Origin: JASHPR01 sp963749145
Lineage (GTDB): Bacteria > Actinomycetota > Actinomycetes > Streptosporangiales > Streptosporangiaceae
DNA length: 64,000 bases
NCBI GenBank assembly: GCA_963749145.1
Contig: CAVVLN010000004.1
Coordinates: 1,178,001-1,242,000 of the forward strand
Reading direction: 5' to 3'
Shown here: positions 9,073 through 17,747 of the stretch, in pieces
How the letters are laid out: the number at the start of each line of letters is the position of its first letter
Numbering within the stretch: the first letter of the stretch is position 1
Position numbers and translations under genes: made by a program
The notes under the pieces: model-generated
The model's input: only the letters and a program-made list of their open reading frames with translations
Told to the model about the DNA's origin: nothing
Database searches by the model: none

Positions 9073-9141
9073 GATAACGTGTCCGTTAGTGATCGAATCC
9101 GCATTGCCCGCCGCTCGCCTGCCGGCCGGCCTGGCGGCAGG

Positions 9142-10023
9142 CTATGTGGGGCACCCCGACGTAATGGCGATCATCTCGCTGGGCCAGTAACTGGGGAGCC
9201 CGTCGTAGGGGTTTGATCCCGACAGATTCGTCACGTAGACATAACCGGCGTTCCGGCTCCTGGCCAGGCTGATCGCGCTGTTGGCCTGGGTGCTCGAGAA
9301 CGCGGCGTAGACCGTATTCGCGAACCGGTCCGCCGAGAAACCACGAGCCCAGCCAGGCACCTGGACATTGCGGTACTGGGCGTACGTGCCCTCGAATACC
9401 ATCACGACGTCGCCGACCGACATGTATTGCCGCTCCGGGTAGATTCCCGGGTTGATCCACACCGAGGATCCCGGGATGGTCCGGTGGATATAGCTGGCCA
9501 GTTGCTCGTAATAAGGGAGCTCGCCGCTGGTCCCGTTGACCGAGTCCAGGAAGATGCCCCTGACCCCGTACCAGGCCCGGTAGTTCCGGACGTCGGCCTC
9601 GATCTGCGCGACGGGGCGCAGCCCGTCGGCGGTCGATGAATACCCCAGGACCATGGTGCCCTTGGCCTGCATCTGCCTGACCACGGACTGGTAAGCCGGA
9701 TTCGGCGCTGTGCCGGCCCCGATCCCGGTGGCCGGATTGAGGATCATGACGCTGGGCGCGTGCTTTCCTGAGGCGGCCTGCGGCCAGCCGCCCGCGTCGA
9801 AGTAGGCGGGCACGAACACCTTCTGGCAATAGCGGCCCGCAATGGTCTCCGACTTCAGCCCGAAGGTAATTCCGGCCGCGAGGCCGAGCACCAGGATCAT
9901 GGCCACTCCGAGGATCGTGAGCGGCCTTCTGGCCAGGGCGCGCAGTTTCTCTCTCGAATCGCGCCTCTGCACGCGCTTACGCGCCTTCACCCAGCTATCC
10001 GGGGGATTTCCGGTCATCGGCAT
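9142..10023 (-). CDS. Membrane-anchored spherulin-4 (GH135-like) family protein
   Basis: 293 residues: a basic cytoplasmic N-terminus, one membrane segment (about 34-55) and an extracellular barrel domain of the spherulation-specific family 4. That fold is shared with fungal Sph3 (GH135, endo-alpha-1,4-N-acetylgalactosaminidase) and the PelA hydrolase domain (GH166). The acidic and Asn residues reported as important in Sph3 seem retained: Asp160 (GIFLDSV), Asn191 (VWINPG) and Glu211 (MVFEGTY). It may trim or process the polymer made by the locus. The substrate is inferred from the family only. It follows a soluble paralogue by 7 bp. Confidence 0.85.
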   Translation of the reverse strand: MPMTGNPPDSWVKARKRVQRRDSREKLRALARRPLTILGVAMILVLGLAAGITFGLKSETIAGRYCQKVFVPAYFDAGGWPQAASGKHAPSVMILNPATGIGAGTAPNPAYQSVVRQMQAKGTMVLGYSSTADGLRPVAQIEADVRNYRAWYGVRGIFLDSVNGTSGELPYYEQLASYIHRTIPGSSVWINPGIYPERQYMSVGDVVMVFEGTYAQYRNVQVPGWARGFSADRFANTVYAAFSSTQANSAISLARSRNAGYVYVTNLSGSNPYDGLPSYWPSEMIAITSGCPT

Positions 10024-10030
10024 CTCGGTA

Positions 10031-10762
10031 TCAGCCTCGGCCCGCCTTCGCTAAACGCAGCCATGCTGACTCCGGCTGGAGTCCCCCGGCTGACAGGCAA
10101 TCATACGGATTGGCTCCGCCACGGTCGGTGATGTACACCGAGCCCGCGCGGCGCCGAATGGCGAGCAGGAACGCGTGGTCGAAATTATCTCGCGGTACCG
10201 AATATACGACGTGGTAGAACGTCTGCGCCGGGCGGGACCGGGTCCAGCGCGGCACGGCCAGCCGCAGGTAGGCCCGCCACGGGCCCTCGAAGGTGCCGAG
10301 CAGGTTGGCATGCTCGGCGTAGGCCTCGATCGGGTGCGCGCCGTGGTTGAACAGCACGACCCGGGCCCCCGCGTACCTGGCGTCGCGGGACAGCGCGGCG
10401 TAGTAGCCGAGGTGCTCGGCGCCGACCGAGACCCGGTCAAAGCACACGCCGGTCACGTCGTACCACTGCAGGAAGTAGTCGAGATCAGCCATGGCCTCAC
10501 GGGCCGGGCGCCGTCCGTAGTTGGTGTCCACGTAGCCGGCCACCGGCACCCCGGCCTCGCGCAGCTGGCTGAGCGCGGGATAGTACGCCGGGTCGGGCCC
10601 GCTGCCCGGCCCGTTGGCCAGGTTGAGGATCACCAGCCGGACCTGCTGAGCGCGCCTGGCCAGCAGGTCCCAGTCATCGGGGCGGACGTCGGGGCGGAAG
10701 TAGGCGGGCACGACCAGCCGCGGCGCGGCCAGCGGCACGCGGTCAGACGCCAGCTTGATCAC
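10031..10762 (-). CDS. Spherulin-4 (GH135-like) family protein without export signal
   Basis: 243 residues from a GTG start preceded by GGGAGG; the start lies 20 bp inside the end of the upstream epimerase gene. It has the same fold as its downstream neighbour, with Asp109 (GVCFDRV), Asn139 (VLFNHG) and Glu159 (GTFEGPW) in matching places. No signal peptide or membrane segment is visible, so it may act in the cytoplasm or be exported by an unseen route. A longer upstream frame exists but overlaps the epimerase gene more deeply and reads as low complexity. Confidence 0.8.
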   Translation of the reverse strand: MIKLASDRVPLAAPRLVVPAYFRPDVRPDDWDLLARRAQQVRLVILNLANGPGSGPDPAYYPALSQLREAGVPVAGYVDTNYGRRPAREAMADLDYFLQWYDVTGVCFDRVSVGAEHLGYYAALSRDARYAGARVVLFNHGAHPIEAYAEHANLLGTFEGPWRAYLRLAVPRWTRSRPAQTFYHVVYSVPRDNFDHAFLLAIRRRAGSVYITDRGGANPYDCLSAGGLQPESAWLRLAKAGRG

Positions 10763-11659
10763 GGCTTGCCTCCCACAAGTCGGCCAGCGATGCCGCGAGA
10801 TCATGGCGGGGGCGCCAGCCCAGGTCCTCGCCGGCCCGGGTGATGTCGGCCTGCTGCCAGTCCAGGTCACCCGAGCGCGCCGACCCGGACGAGTCCTCGT
10901 GCACCGGGCCGCCGTACCCGCTGACCGCGATCAGCTCCTTGACCAGGGACCGCACCGGGACCGCGGTGCCGCTGCCGACGTTGATCACCGCGTGCGGCAG
11001 CGCCGGGGCGGCCGCGGCGGCGAGCACGGCCGCGGCGACGTCGCGGGCGTCCACGAAGTCGCGGACCGCGTCCAGCGGGCCGAGGCGGACGTCGGCGCCG
11101 CGGTCGAGGGCCCGGCGCAACTGCGCGGCCACCCGGCCCGGCAGGCTGGTCTCGGGGGCCCCGGCGCCGACCGGGTTGAACACCCGCAGCACGACGGCAT
11201 CGAGCCCGGCGGCCCGGCCGAGCTCGGCCAGCCGGGTGCCGCCCAGCTTGGTCACCCCGTACGGCGCGCCCGGCCGGGGCGGCGCGGACTCGCCGAGCGG
11301 GTCCGGGGCTCGGCGCCGCCGTATTCGGCCGCCGAGCCGAGGTGCACCAGCCGGGCCGGCGTCTCGGCCAGCAGCATCGCCCGGACCAGCGCGTACGCGC
11401 CGGTGATGTTGGCCGCCGCGAGCGCCTCCGGGCCGCCGGTCGTGGCCCCGGCGCAGTTGGCCACCGCGTCGGGCGCCACCGACGTGATGATCTCGGCGAT
11501 CGCCGCCGGGTCCGCCGTGGCCAGGTCGAGCCGGTGATGCGCGGCTGACCGGGGCAGCCCGGACCGGCCGGCGGTGATCACGTCGGCGCCGGCCGCGGCG
11601 GCCTGCCGCCAGACATGCCCGCCGAGGAAGCCGCTCGCGCCGAGGATCAGCAGCCGCAT
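10743..11659 (-). pseudogene. NAD-dependent epimerase/dehydratase, one-base frameshift
   Basis: Nucleotide-sugar epimerase or reductase of the extended SDR family, about 305 residues if repaired. The N-terminal half (from ATG 11659) has the Rossmann motif GASGFLG and runs to GSAAEYGG. The rest, including the catalytic-type YGVTK and the FNPVG segment, continues in another frame. The shift maps near 11305-11308, a run of four G on the plus strand; one added base restores a continuous protein. All expected motifs are intact, so a sequencing error is as likely as real decay. It lies between the LegB-like gene and a spherulin-4 gene in the same operon. Confidence 0.82.
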
Positions 11660-11675
11660 CGCGCCGCCCCCCTCA

Positions 11676-12671
11676 TCACTGGTGGTACTCCCCGGCCTTG
11701 AACCGGGCCAGGTTGGCCGGCTCGCGGAACCAGTCGATGGTCTCCCGCAGGCCGTCGTCCCTGGTGTAACGAGGCTGCCACCCAGTGCGCTCGCGCAGCT
11801 TCGTCGCGTCGCACACCAGCCGCATCACCTCGGAGTCCTTGGGGCGCAGCCGCTTCGGGTCCTCCACGATATCGGCATCGATCCCCATGAGCCTGGCGAT
11901 ATCCTCGGCCAGCTTGCCGATCGCGATGTCGTCGCCGGGGCCGCAGTTGAACAGCTCGCCGATCACCGCCGACGCCGGCGCCTCGCCGAGCGTCATGAAC
12001 GCCTCGGCGGTGTCGATGACGTAGGAGAAGTCACGGGTCGGGTCGAGCGCGCCCAGCATCAGCTGCTTCGAGCCGCTGGCCAGCTGGGTGATGATCTGCG
12101 GGATCACGGCCCGGGTGGACTGGCGCGGCCCGAACGTGTTGAACGGCCGCAGCGTGACCACGGGCAGGCCGAAGCTCAGGTGATACGACTCGGCCAGCTT
12201 GTCCCCGGCCACCTTGGACGCCGCGTACGGCGACTGGGCCTGCAGCGGGTGCGACTCGCTGATCGGGACCGTTCGCGCGGTGCCGTAGGTCTCGCTGGTC
12301 GAGGTGTGCACCACGCGCGGGGTCCGGCAGGCCCGCGCGGCCTCGAGCACGTGCATCGTCCCGATCGTGTTCGTGTCGATGAACGACCGGGGCGCGCTGT
12401 AGGAGTACGGCACCGAGCCGATGGCGGCCAGGTGGTACACCACCGAGGCCCCCTCGACCAGCTCGCGGACGGTCGCCGGGTCGCGCACGTCGCCGAACAC
12501 CACATCCACCTGGTCGCTGACGTCGGGAGCCAGCGTCTCGAGCCACCCGGCCGAGCTCCACATGTTGTACAGGACCATGGCCTTGACCCGGTGCCCGCGT
12601 CGCACCAGGCCCTCCACCAGATGGGATCCGATGAAGCCCTCGGCCCCCGTGACCGCGGCGATATCCGTCAT
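11676..12671 (-). CDS. NAD-dependent nucleotide-sugar 4,6-dehydratase, LegB-like
   Basis: Extended SDR of 331 residues that should oxidise, dehydrate and reduce an NDP-sugar to the 4-keto-6-deoxy form. Rossmann motif GAEGFIGSH at 9-17, catalytic Tyr149 and Lys153 (SPYAASK), and the family stretches RDFSYVIDT and RLRPKDSEV. The sequence resembles LegB, the 4,6-dehydratase of legionaminic acid synthesis, more than RmlB or GDP-mannose dehydratase. The GGGAGGA ribosome site supports the ATG at 12671. It implies a deoxy-sugar, possibly an N-acetylated one, in the polymer; the exact substrate is not decidable here. Confidence 0.88.
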   Translation of the reverse strand: MTDIAAVTGAEGFIGSHLVEGLVRRGHRVKAMVLYNMWSSAGWLETLAPDVSDQVDVVFGDVRDPATVRELVEGASVVYHLAAIGSVPYSYSAPRSFIDTNTIGTMHVLEAARACRTPRVVHTSTSETYGTARTVPISESHPLQAQSPYAASKVAGDKLAESYHLSFGLPVVTLRPFNTFGPRQSTRAVIPQIITQLASGSKQLMLGALDPTRDFSYVIDTAEAFMTLGEAPASAVIGELFNCGPGDDIAIGKLAEDIARLMGIDADIVEDPKRLRPKDSEVMRLVCDATKLRERTGWQPRYTRDDGLRETIDWFREPANLARFKAGEYHQ

Positions 12672-12698
12672 GGGCTTTCCTCCCTGATCAACCGTTTT

Positions 12699-12712
12699 CA
12701 GACAGCTGTCTG
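12699..12712. promoter_or_regulatory. 14-bp palindrome CAGACAGCTGTCTG
   Basis: A perfect palindrome in the 83-bp gap between the PelG-like gene and the LegB-like gene. This is one of the few gaps in an otherwise tightly packed locus, so it may mark an internal promoter with an operator. No regulator can be assigned. Confidence 0.4.
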
Positions 12713-12754
12713 TCACGCTCCGCCAGCAGGCCGGGCCGGCCCGCTGACCTGCAT

Positions 12755-14206
12755 CTAGTAGGCATGGCGCACCGTTCTCGCCAGCACGATCGCCGCGTAG
12801 CCGCCGACCACGACGAGCAGTTCCGTGACCGCGACGATCTGCGCGAGCACCCCGAAGTCGCGGCACACGATCTCGAACGCCAGCGCCGAGCCGCAGGCGA
12901 CCAGGGGGAAGATGCGCGAGCCGAACGCCTGCAGCGTCAGCGCCAGGAACATGGCCGCGGCCAGGATCAGGTAGGCGACCAGTTGCGGCAGGTACGCGCG
13001 CTGCGGGTGGACCAGGCCGGTCCGGGCGGCGACCTCGACGGTGGCCGCGATCAGCACCACGGCGGCGGCCAGGTACATCAGCACCGCCGCGAGCAGGACC
13101 AGCCGCGACCGCAGGCCGAAGGCGCGGATGTCCCGGGTCGTGCGCAGCAGCCGCTGGGTGCGCCGCCGGTACCACAGCAGGCACCACTCGGCCGCGCCCA
13201 TGCTCAGCGACAGCGGCAGGGCGGCGAGCAGCGCGCCCACGTTGATGCCCCCGTGCCCGTGCGGCCCGGCGGCGACCGGGAAGATCAGCAGCCCGGCGGC
13301 GGTCAGCCCGAACCCCACCGCGGGCAGCGCGCCGAGCCACTCGTGCCGCTGGAACACCGCGCTCTCGGCCCGGCCGTCGTTGCGGGTGCAGACCACGGCG
13401 ATCGCCACCGCCAGCAGCGGGGTGGCGGCCAGGGCGGTCCACAGCAGGTGCTCCAGGTGGGGCGGCTTGCCCAGGAGCAGGAACGCGGCGCTGCCGAGCA
13501 CGCCCGGCGCCAGCGCGAGCATCAGCCACAACTCGGCGCCGAGCACCAGCAGCACGCCCGCGCCCAGCATGTACACGCCCTCGCCCGCGCCGAACAGCAG
13601 CGCCGACGTGGGCGCGTGCACGACCCGCCCGGTCACCGCCATCGCGAGCGCGATCGCCGCGAGCCCGATCGCCAGGCCGACCCGCAGCAGCTGCCGGGTC
13701 TGGTGGGTGTCCATCGTGCGGCCGAGCCGGGTGTAGCCGAGGTAGGCCAGCCCCTGGCCCAGCGACCACGCCGCGAGCAGCGCCACCATCAGCGTGATCT
13801 CCACGCCGGCGCCGATGAGCAGGCTCACCGCCGCGGGGAAGCAGACCCCCGGCAGCGCGTAGAGCAGGCTGTGCAGGGCGGGCCGCAGCCCGCCGGCTCC
13901 GCTCCACGGATCGGGCGGCATCTCCGGCTCGGCCGGCCGGCGCGGCACCCGGAAGTACATGTCCTGGGCGAGCGCGAACACGTCGCGGTACCCGTACCGC
14001 ACCTTCGCCGCCTGGTCACCCAGGCCCTCGAGCTCCAGCGCGCTGGCGATCTCCAGCGGGTCGACCGCCGACTCGCACACCTCGGCGAACTGCTCGCAAA
14101 GCGCCGTGACCGTCCGCGGCGCGTGGGCCCGGCCGTTGGCGACGGTCAGCCCGGGCTCGCTCCCGTTGATCCGGGGCAGCTGATCGTGCAGGCCTCCCGC
14201 GCTCAT
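12755..14206 (-). CDS. 12-helix membrane protein in the PelG position (putative polysaccharide transporter)
   Basis: 483 residues: a soluble N-terminal part (about 1-115), then about twelve hydrophobic segments to the C-terminus. I recognise no strict family motif. Size, helix count and position directly after a PelF-like transferase, with a 4-bp ATGA overlap, match PelG, the 12-helix polysaccharide exporter-type protein of Pel systems. It may move the glycan or lipid-linked glycan across the membrane. An alternative is an unrelated actinobacterial membrane protein of unknown function. Confidence 0.65.
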   Translation of the reverse strand: MSAGGLHDQLPRINGSEPGLTVANGRAHAPRTVTALCEQFAEVCESAVDPLEIASALELEGLGDQAAKVRYGYRDVFALAQDMYFRVPRRPAEPEMPPDPWSGAGGLRPALHSLLYALPGVCFPAAVSLLIGAGVEITLMVALLAAWSLGQGLAYLGYTRLGRTMDTHQTRQLLRVGLAIGLAAIALAMAVTGRVVHAPTSALLFGAGEGVYMLGAGVLLVLGAELWLMLALAPGVLGSAAFLLLGKPPHLEHLLWTALAATPLLAVAIAVVCTRNDGRAESAVFQRHEWLGALPAVGFGLTAAGLLIFPVAAGPHGHGGINVGALLAALPLSLSMGAAEWCLLWYRRRTQRLLRTTRDIRAFGLRSRLVLLAAVLMYLAAAVVLIAATVEVAARTGLVHPQRAYLPQLVAYLILAAAMFLALTLQAFGSRIFPLVACGSALAFEIVCRDFGVLAQIVAVTELLVVVGGYAAIVLARTVRHAY

Positions 14207-15729
14207 CCGGCCGCCTCCAGCAGCTCCGTCGCGTCGTCGCGCTCGGGCCGGCCGGACGCGGTCGTCTCGTCCGACTCGTCGTCCCATTCGGCGGTCGGCA
14301 GCTGCAGCCCGGCCCCGACGAACGTGTAGATCTCGTCGAACGCGCTGATCGCGCGGTCGACGGTGAAGTACTCCAGCGCCCGCATGCGCGCGGCGGCGCC
14401 CAGCTTGCGCCGCAGGCTGGCATCGGCCAGCAGCCGCAGGCACGCATCCGCGAGGGCCTCCGGGTTGCGCGGGGGCACGATCATGCCGGAGTCGGCCACC
14501 GCCTCGCTGACGCCGCCCACGTCGGTCGCCACGCACGGCCGCCCGCAGGTCATCGCCTCGATCAGGGTGTAGGGGAAGCCCTCGGCGATGCTGCAGAGCA
14601 CCACCACCTGACCGGCGGCGTACGCATCGCTGATCTCGGCCACCCGGCCCTCGAACGTCGCCACCCCGGCGATGCCGAGCTCCTCGGCGAGGTCCCGGCA
14701 GCGTTCCAGGTAGGCCTCCTGGCCGGGGGGCGGCGACCCGAACATCCGCAGCCTGGCCGCGGGCATCTGCCGGTGCACCAGCGCGAACGCGAACAGCAGC
14801 GTCTCCAGGTCCTTGACCGGGTCGACGCGGCCCGCCCACGAGATCGTCGGGGCCTCGGGCTCCCCCTCGATGACCGGGAAATCGGCCGGGTCCACCCCGT
14901 TGTACACGGTCCGGACCCGGGACAGGTCGGCGCCGAGCTGTTCCTCCCAGCGCTTGTTGTACACGTTCCCGGGCGTGATCATCTCGGCCTCGTGGTAGCC
15001 GAGCGAGCACAGCCGGCGCAGGAACCGCAGGTGCAGCGCCCGCACCGGCCACCGGAAGGGCCCGTTGCGGCTGTGCATGTACTGCTCGCGCATGTAGATG
15101 CCGTGCTCGGTGACGATCATCGGGGTGCCGTACCGCCACTTGGCGGCCAGCGCGGGCAGCGCCCCGAGCCCGTTGGTCACCGCGTGCGCGACGTCGGCGC
15201 GCACCGGCGGATGCGACAGCGGGCGCAGCGAGTGCTCCAGCAGCTGCATCGCGGTCACGGCGTCGAGCAGCGTGGGCGCGGCCTCGGTCGAGTCGAGCCG
15301 CCAGTCCTGCCAGGCGTCGCTGAGCAGGCTCACCGCTCCCTCGCTGGCCAGGCTGGCGGTCAGGTTCTCCTTCTGGGCGAACTCGAACATCTCCCGCAGC
15401 GCGTCGGCGAAGCGGTCCTGGGCCTCCCCCGGCGGGGCGAGCAGGATGTCGATCAGCTCGCCCAGCGCGGGGCACGCCACCGGCCTCGGCCTCCCGAACC
15501 AGCCCGAGCCCGAGGCCGGCCCGGGAGGCGGTGGGCCCCACAGCGGCACGCTGGTCACGGACGTCACGTTCTCCGGCAGGGACCACCGCACCGGCTCGGC
15601 ACCGGTCGCGGTCAGCGCCACCAGCAGGAAGTCATAGTCCGGCATCCCGCGGACCAGCTGGTCGCACCACACGCTGACCCCGCCGAACTGGTGGGGGTAG
15701 GTGCCTTCCCCGATGAGTGCCACATCCAT
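14203..15729 (-). CDS. pelF: GT4 family glycosyltransferase, PelF-like
   Basis: 508 residues. The N-terminus matches the DUF3492 region of PelF (GEGTYPHQFGGVSVWCDQL), followed by TEHGIYMREQYM and a C-terminal GT4 donor domain with GRVDPVKDLETL and AEGFPYTLIEAM. In Pel systems this cytosolic enzyme builds the hexosamine polymer from a UDP-sugar. The ATG at 15729 lies 38 bp after the preceding GT4 gene; an AGGTGA sequence is about 12 bases upstream. The stop overlaps the next membrane-protein gene. Confidence is high for the family and moderate for a Pel-like product. Confidence 0.88.
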   Translation of the reverse strand: MDVALIGEGTYPHQFGGVSVWCDQLVRGMPDYDFLLVALTATGAEPVRWSLPENVTSVTSVPLWGPPPPGPASGSGWFGRPRPVACPALGELIDILLAPPGEAQDRFADALREMFEFAQKENLTASLASEGAVSLLSDAWQDWRLDSTEAAPTLLDAVTAMQLLEHSLRPLSHPPVRADVAHAVTNGLGALPALAAKWRYGTPMIVTEHGIYMREQYMHSRNGPFRWPVRALHLRFLRRLCSLGYHEAEMITPGNVYNKRWEEQLGADLSRVRTVYNGVDPADFPVIEGEPEAPTISWAGRVDPVKDLETLLFAFALVHRQMPAARLRMFGSPPPGQEAYLERCRDLAEELGIAGVATFEGRVAEISDAYAAGQVVVLCSIAEGFPYTLIEAMTCGRPCVATDVGGVSEAVADSGMIVPPRNPEALADACLRLLADASLRRKLGAAARMRALEYFTVDRAISAFDEIYTFVGAGLQLPTAEWDDESDETTASGRPERDDATELLEAAG

Positions 15730-15767
15730 GTAAGTTCACGTCACCTGACTTGAAGGTGTCTGCTGTC

Positions 15768-16968
15768 TCAGACCGCGCCCTTTCCGGCCGGACCGGCCGC
15801 CGTGACCTCGGGGGCCGCCGCGGGCTTCCGCGGCCGGGCCAGCGACCGCCGGCGCGCCACCGCTCGCTGGGCCCGCCGCGGGCGGGTGGCCAGGATCTGC
15901 TCGTACAGGTCGTCGATCCGGCTGACCACGGCCTCGATGCCATAGCGCTCGAACACCTTGGGGTCCGCCACCCGCGGCCTGGGCCCGGTCTCGTACTCCT
16001 TGCGGATCTCGTCGCCGAGCGCCTGGGGGGTGCCCGCCACCATCCGGGCCCGCTCGGTCTGGATGCCGTCCAGCGCCGGGCACGTCGTGTACAGCACCGG
16101 CAGCCCGCTGGCCAGCGCCTCGAGCACCGACAGGCCGAACGTCTCCTGCAGCGACGCGGCCACGTAGAGGTCGAAGGCGGCCAGCATCGCCGTGGTGTCC
16201 TGCTGGTAGCCGCCGAAGATCACGTGCTCGGTCACGCCGAGCCGCTCGGCCGCGGCCTCCAGCCGGGCCTGGTCCTCGCCCCGGCCGATCACCAGGATCT
16301 TGGCGCGCTCGCCCAGCAGCGGCTTGGCCGCCTCCATCGTGAGGTCCACCCGCTTGTTCGGGTCGAGCCGCCCGAGCGCACCGATCACGTAGGTGTCCGG
16401 CCCGATGCCGAACTGCGCCCGGACCCGTTCCCGCGCGGCCGGGTCGAAGCCCAGGCCATCGGTGTCCACCCCGTTGGGGATCACGGTGATCTTGCCGGGC
16501 CGCACGCCCCAGCGCCCGAGACGGTCCTTGACGATGTCGGACACCGCGATCGTGGCGTCGGAGAACATCTCCGAGGTCAGGTACAGCGCCCGCACGCTCC
16601 TGGTCATCTTGCGCCGCTCGATGTGCGTCTCGCCGATCGAGTGCTCGGTGGTGAGCACGACCGGGGTGCCCGCCAGCCGGGCGGCCGGGCGGGCGTAGAT
16701 CTGCGCCCGGTACAGGTGCGTGTGCACCACGTCGTACTGTCCCTCTTTGATGATCTTGCGCAGCCGCAGCAGCGCGGGCAGCTCGGTGTTGCGCTGCATC
16801 CCGATGTCGCGCACGGACGTCCCCTGCGCCCGGATCATCTCGGCCACCGGTCCCGGGTTGTAGAGGGTCACCACGTCGGATTCATGCCGGGTGACGCCGC
16901 AGGATCATCGCGAGCTGCAGCTCGGCCCCGCCTGCGTCGAGTCCGGTGATCACGTGTAGCACTTTCAT
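15768..16968 (-). pseudogene. GT4 family glycosyltransferase, one-base frameshift near the N-terminus
   Basis: Retaining GT-B transferase, about 399 residues if repaired. From ATG 16968 (ribosome site AGGGAG, ATGA overlap with the deacetylase gene) the frame reads MKVLHVITGLDAGGAELQLA and then stops. The rest of the enzyme resumes at HESDVVTLYNPGP in another frame. The total length of 1201 bases is one base too many, placing an extra base near 16884-16891 (CCCGG in the coding strand). The donor-binding motif LQETFGLSVLEALASG is intact. Everything downstream is well preserved, so a sequencing error is plausible. Confidence 0.82.
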
Positions 16969-17747
16969 GGACGTCTCCCTCTGAGCGCGATACGGCCCCT
17001 GTAGAGCAGCCGCTTGGCTGCCATCCGCGCGGCGTCATCCTGCTGACCCACGTAAACCCTGGGCAGCGCCATGAGCCCGATCTCGGCTGTCGAGGCCTCC
17101 ACGGCGCACGCGTAGTCGTAGCCCGCCTCGCGGACGGCCCGGCGGGCGGCCGCGTCCATGGACCCGTACGGATAGGCGAACCCGCGGATCTCGGTGCCGA
17201 GCAGCGCGGCCAGGCTGGCCCGGCTGTCATCGACCTCGGCCGAGAGGTGCTCGGGGCCAGCGCCGGCCAGGAGCATGTGGGTGGCGGCGTGCGAGCCGAT
17301 CTCGATGCCCGCCGCGGCCAGCTCGCGGACGCCGTCGGCGGACAGCAGCGGCCAGGTCGGGCCCTCGTCCCAGTCGTTGGTGGCGCCGAGGCGGTCGGAG
17401 ATGATGTAGGCCGTCGCGCCGAAGCCGCGGCGGGCCAGTTCGGGCGCGGCCGTCTCGAGCACGCTGACGTACCCGTCGTCGAAGGTGATGCCGACCAGCC
17501 CGCGCGCCCGGCCCGCCCGCATCGCGTCGACCAGCGCGGCGATCCCGACCCCGCGCAGGCGGTGGCGCCGCAGCCAGTCCATCTGCTCGGCAAACCGGCT
17601 CGGGCTCACGAACAGGTGGTTCGGGTCCTGCGCCACGTCGGCCACGCCGTGGTACATCAAGATCATCGGCGTGTGGCGCAGCGGCAGCTGGCCGTCCTGC
17701 CGCCAGGAATCGGCGGCCAGGCGGGAGACCGCGCTCGTCCCCCTCAT
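16965..17747 (-). CDS. Polysaccharide deacetylase (NodB/CE4 family)
   Basis: 260 residues. CE4 motifs in order: GITFDDGY (motif 1, metal and catalytic Asp), SHAATH (motif 2, zinc His pair) and FAYPYGS (motif 3). It should remove N-acetyl groups from a hexosamine polymer or lipid-linked sugar. No export signal is evident, so it may act on a cytosolic intermediate, or export may be cryptic. The start overlaps the glycosylphosphotransferase stop and its stop overlaps the next GT4 start (both ATGA). Deacetylation is also a step in Pel synthesis. Confidence 0.92.
   Translation of the reverse strand: MRGTSAVSRLAADSWRQDGQLPLRHTPMILMYHGVADVAQDPNHLFVSPSRFAEQMDWLRRHRLRGVGIAALVDAMRAGRARGLVGITFDDGYVSVLETAAPELARRGFGATAYIISDRLGATNDWDEGPTWPLLSADGVRELAAAGIEIGSHAATHMLLAGAGPEHLSAEVDDSRASLAALLGTEIRGFAYPYGSMDAAARRAVREAGYDYACAVEASTAEIGLMALPRVYVGQQDDAARMAAKRLLYRGRIALRGRRP

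Noticed and set aside
12755..15586. A single 943-codon reading frame covering the PelG-like protein and most of the PelF-like gene
   Set aside because: Only the last 483 codons are protein-like; the first part is out of frame with the PelF-like gene, which has its own start, motifs and a 4-bp overlap.
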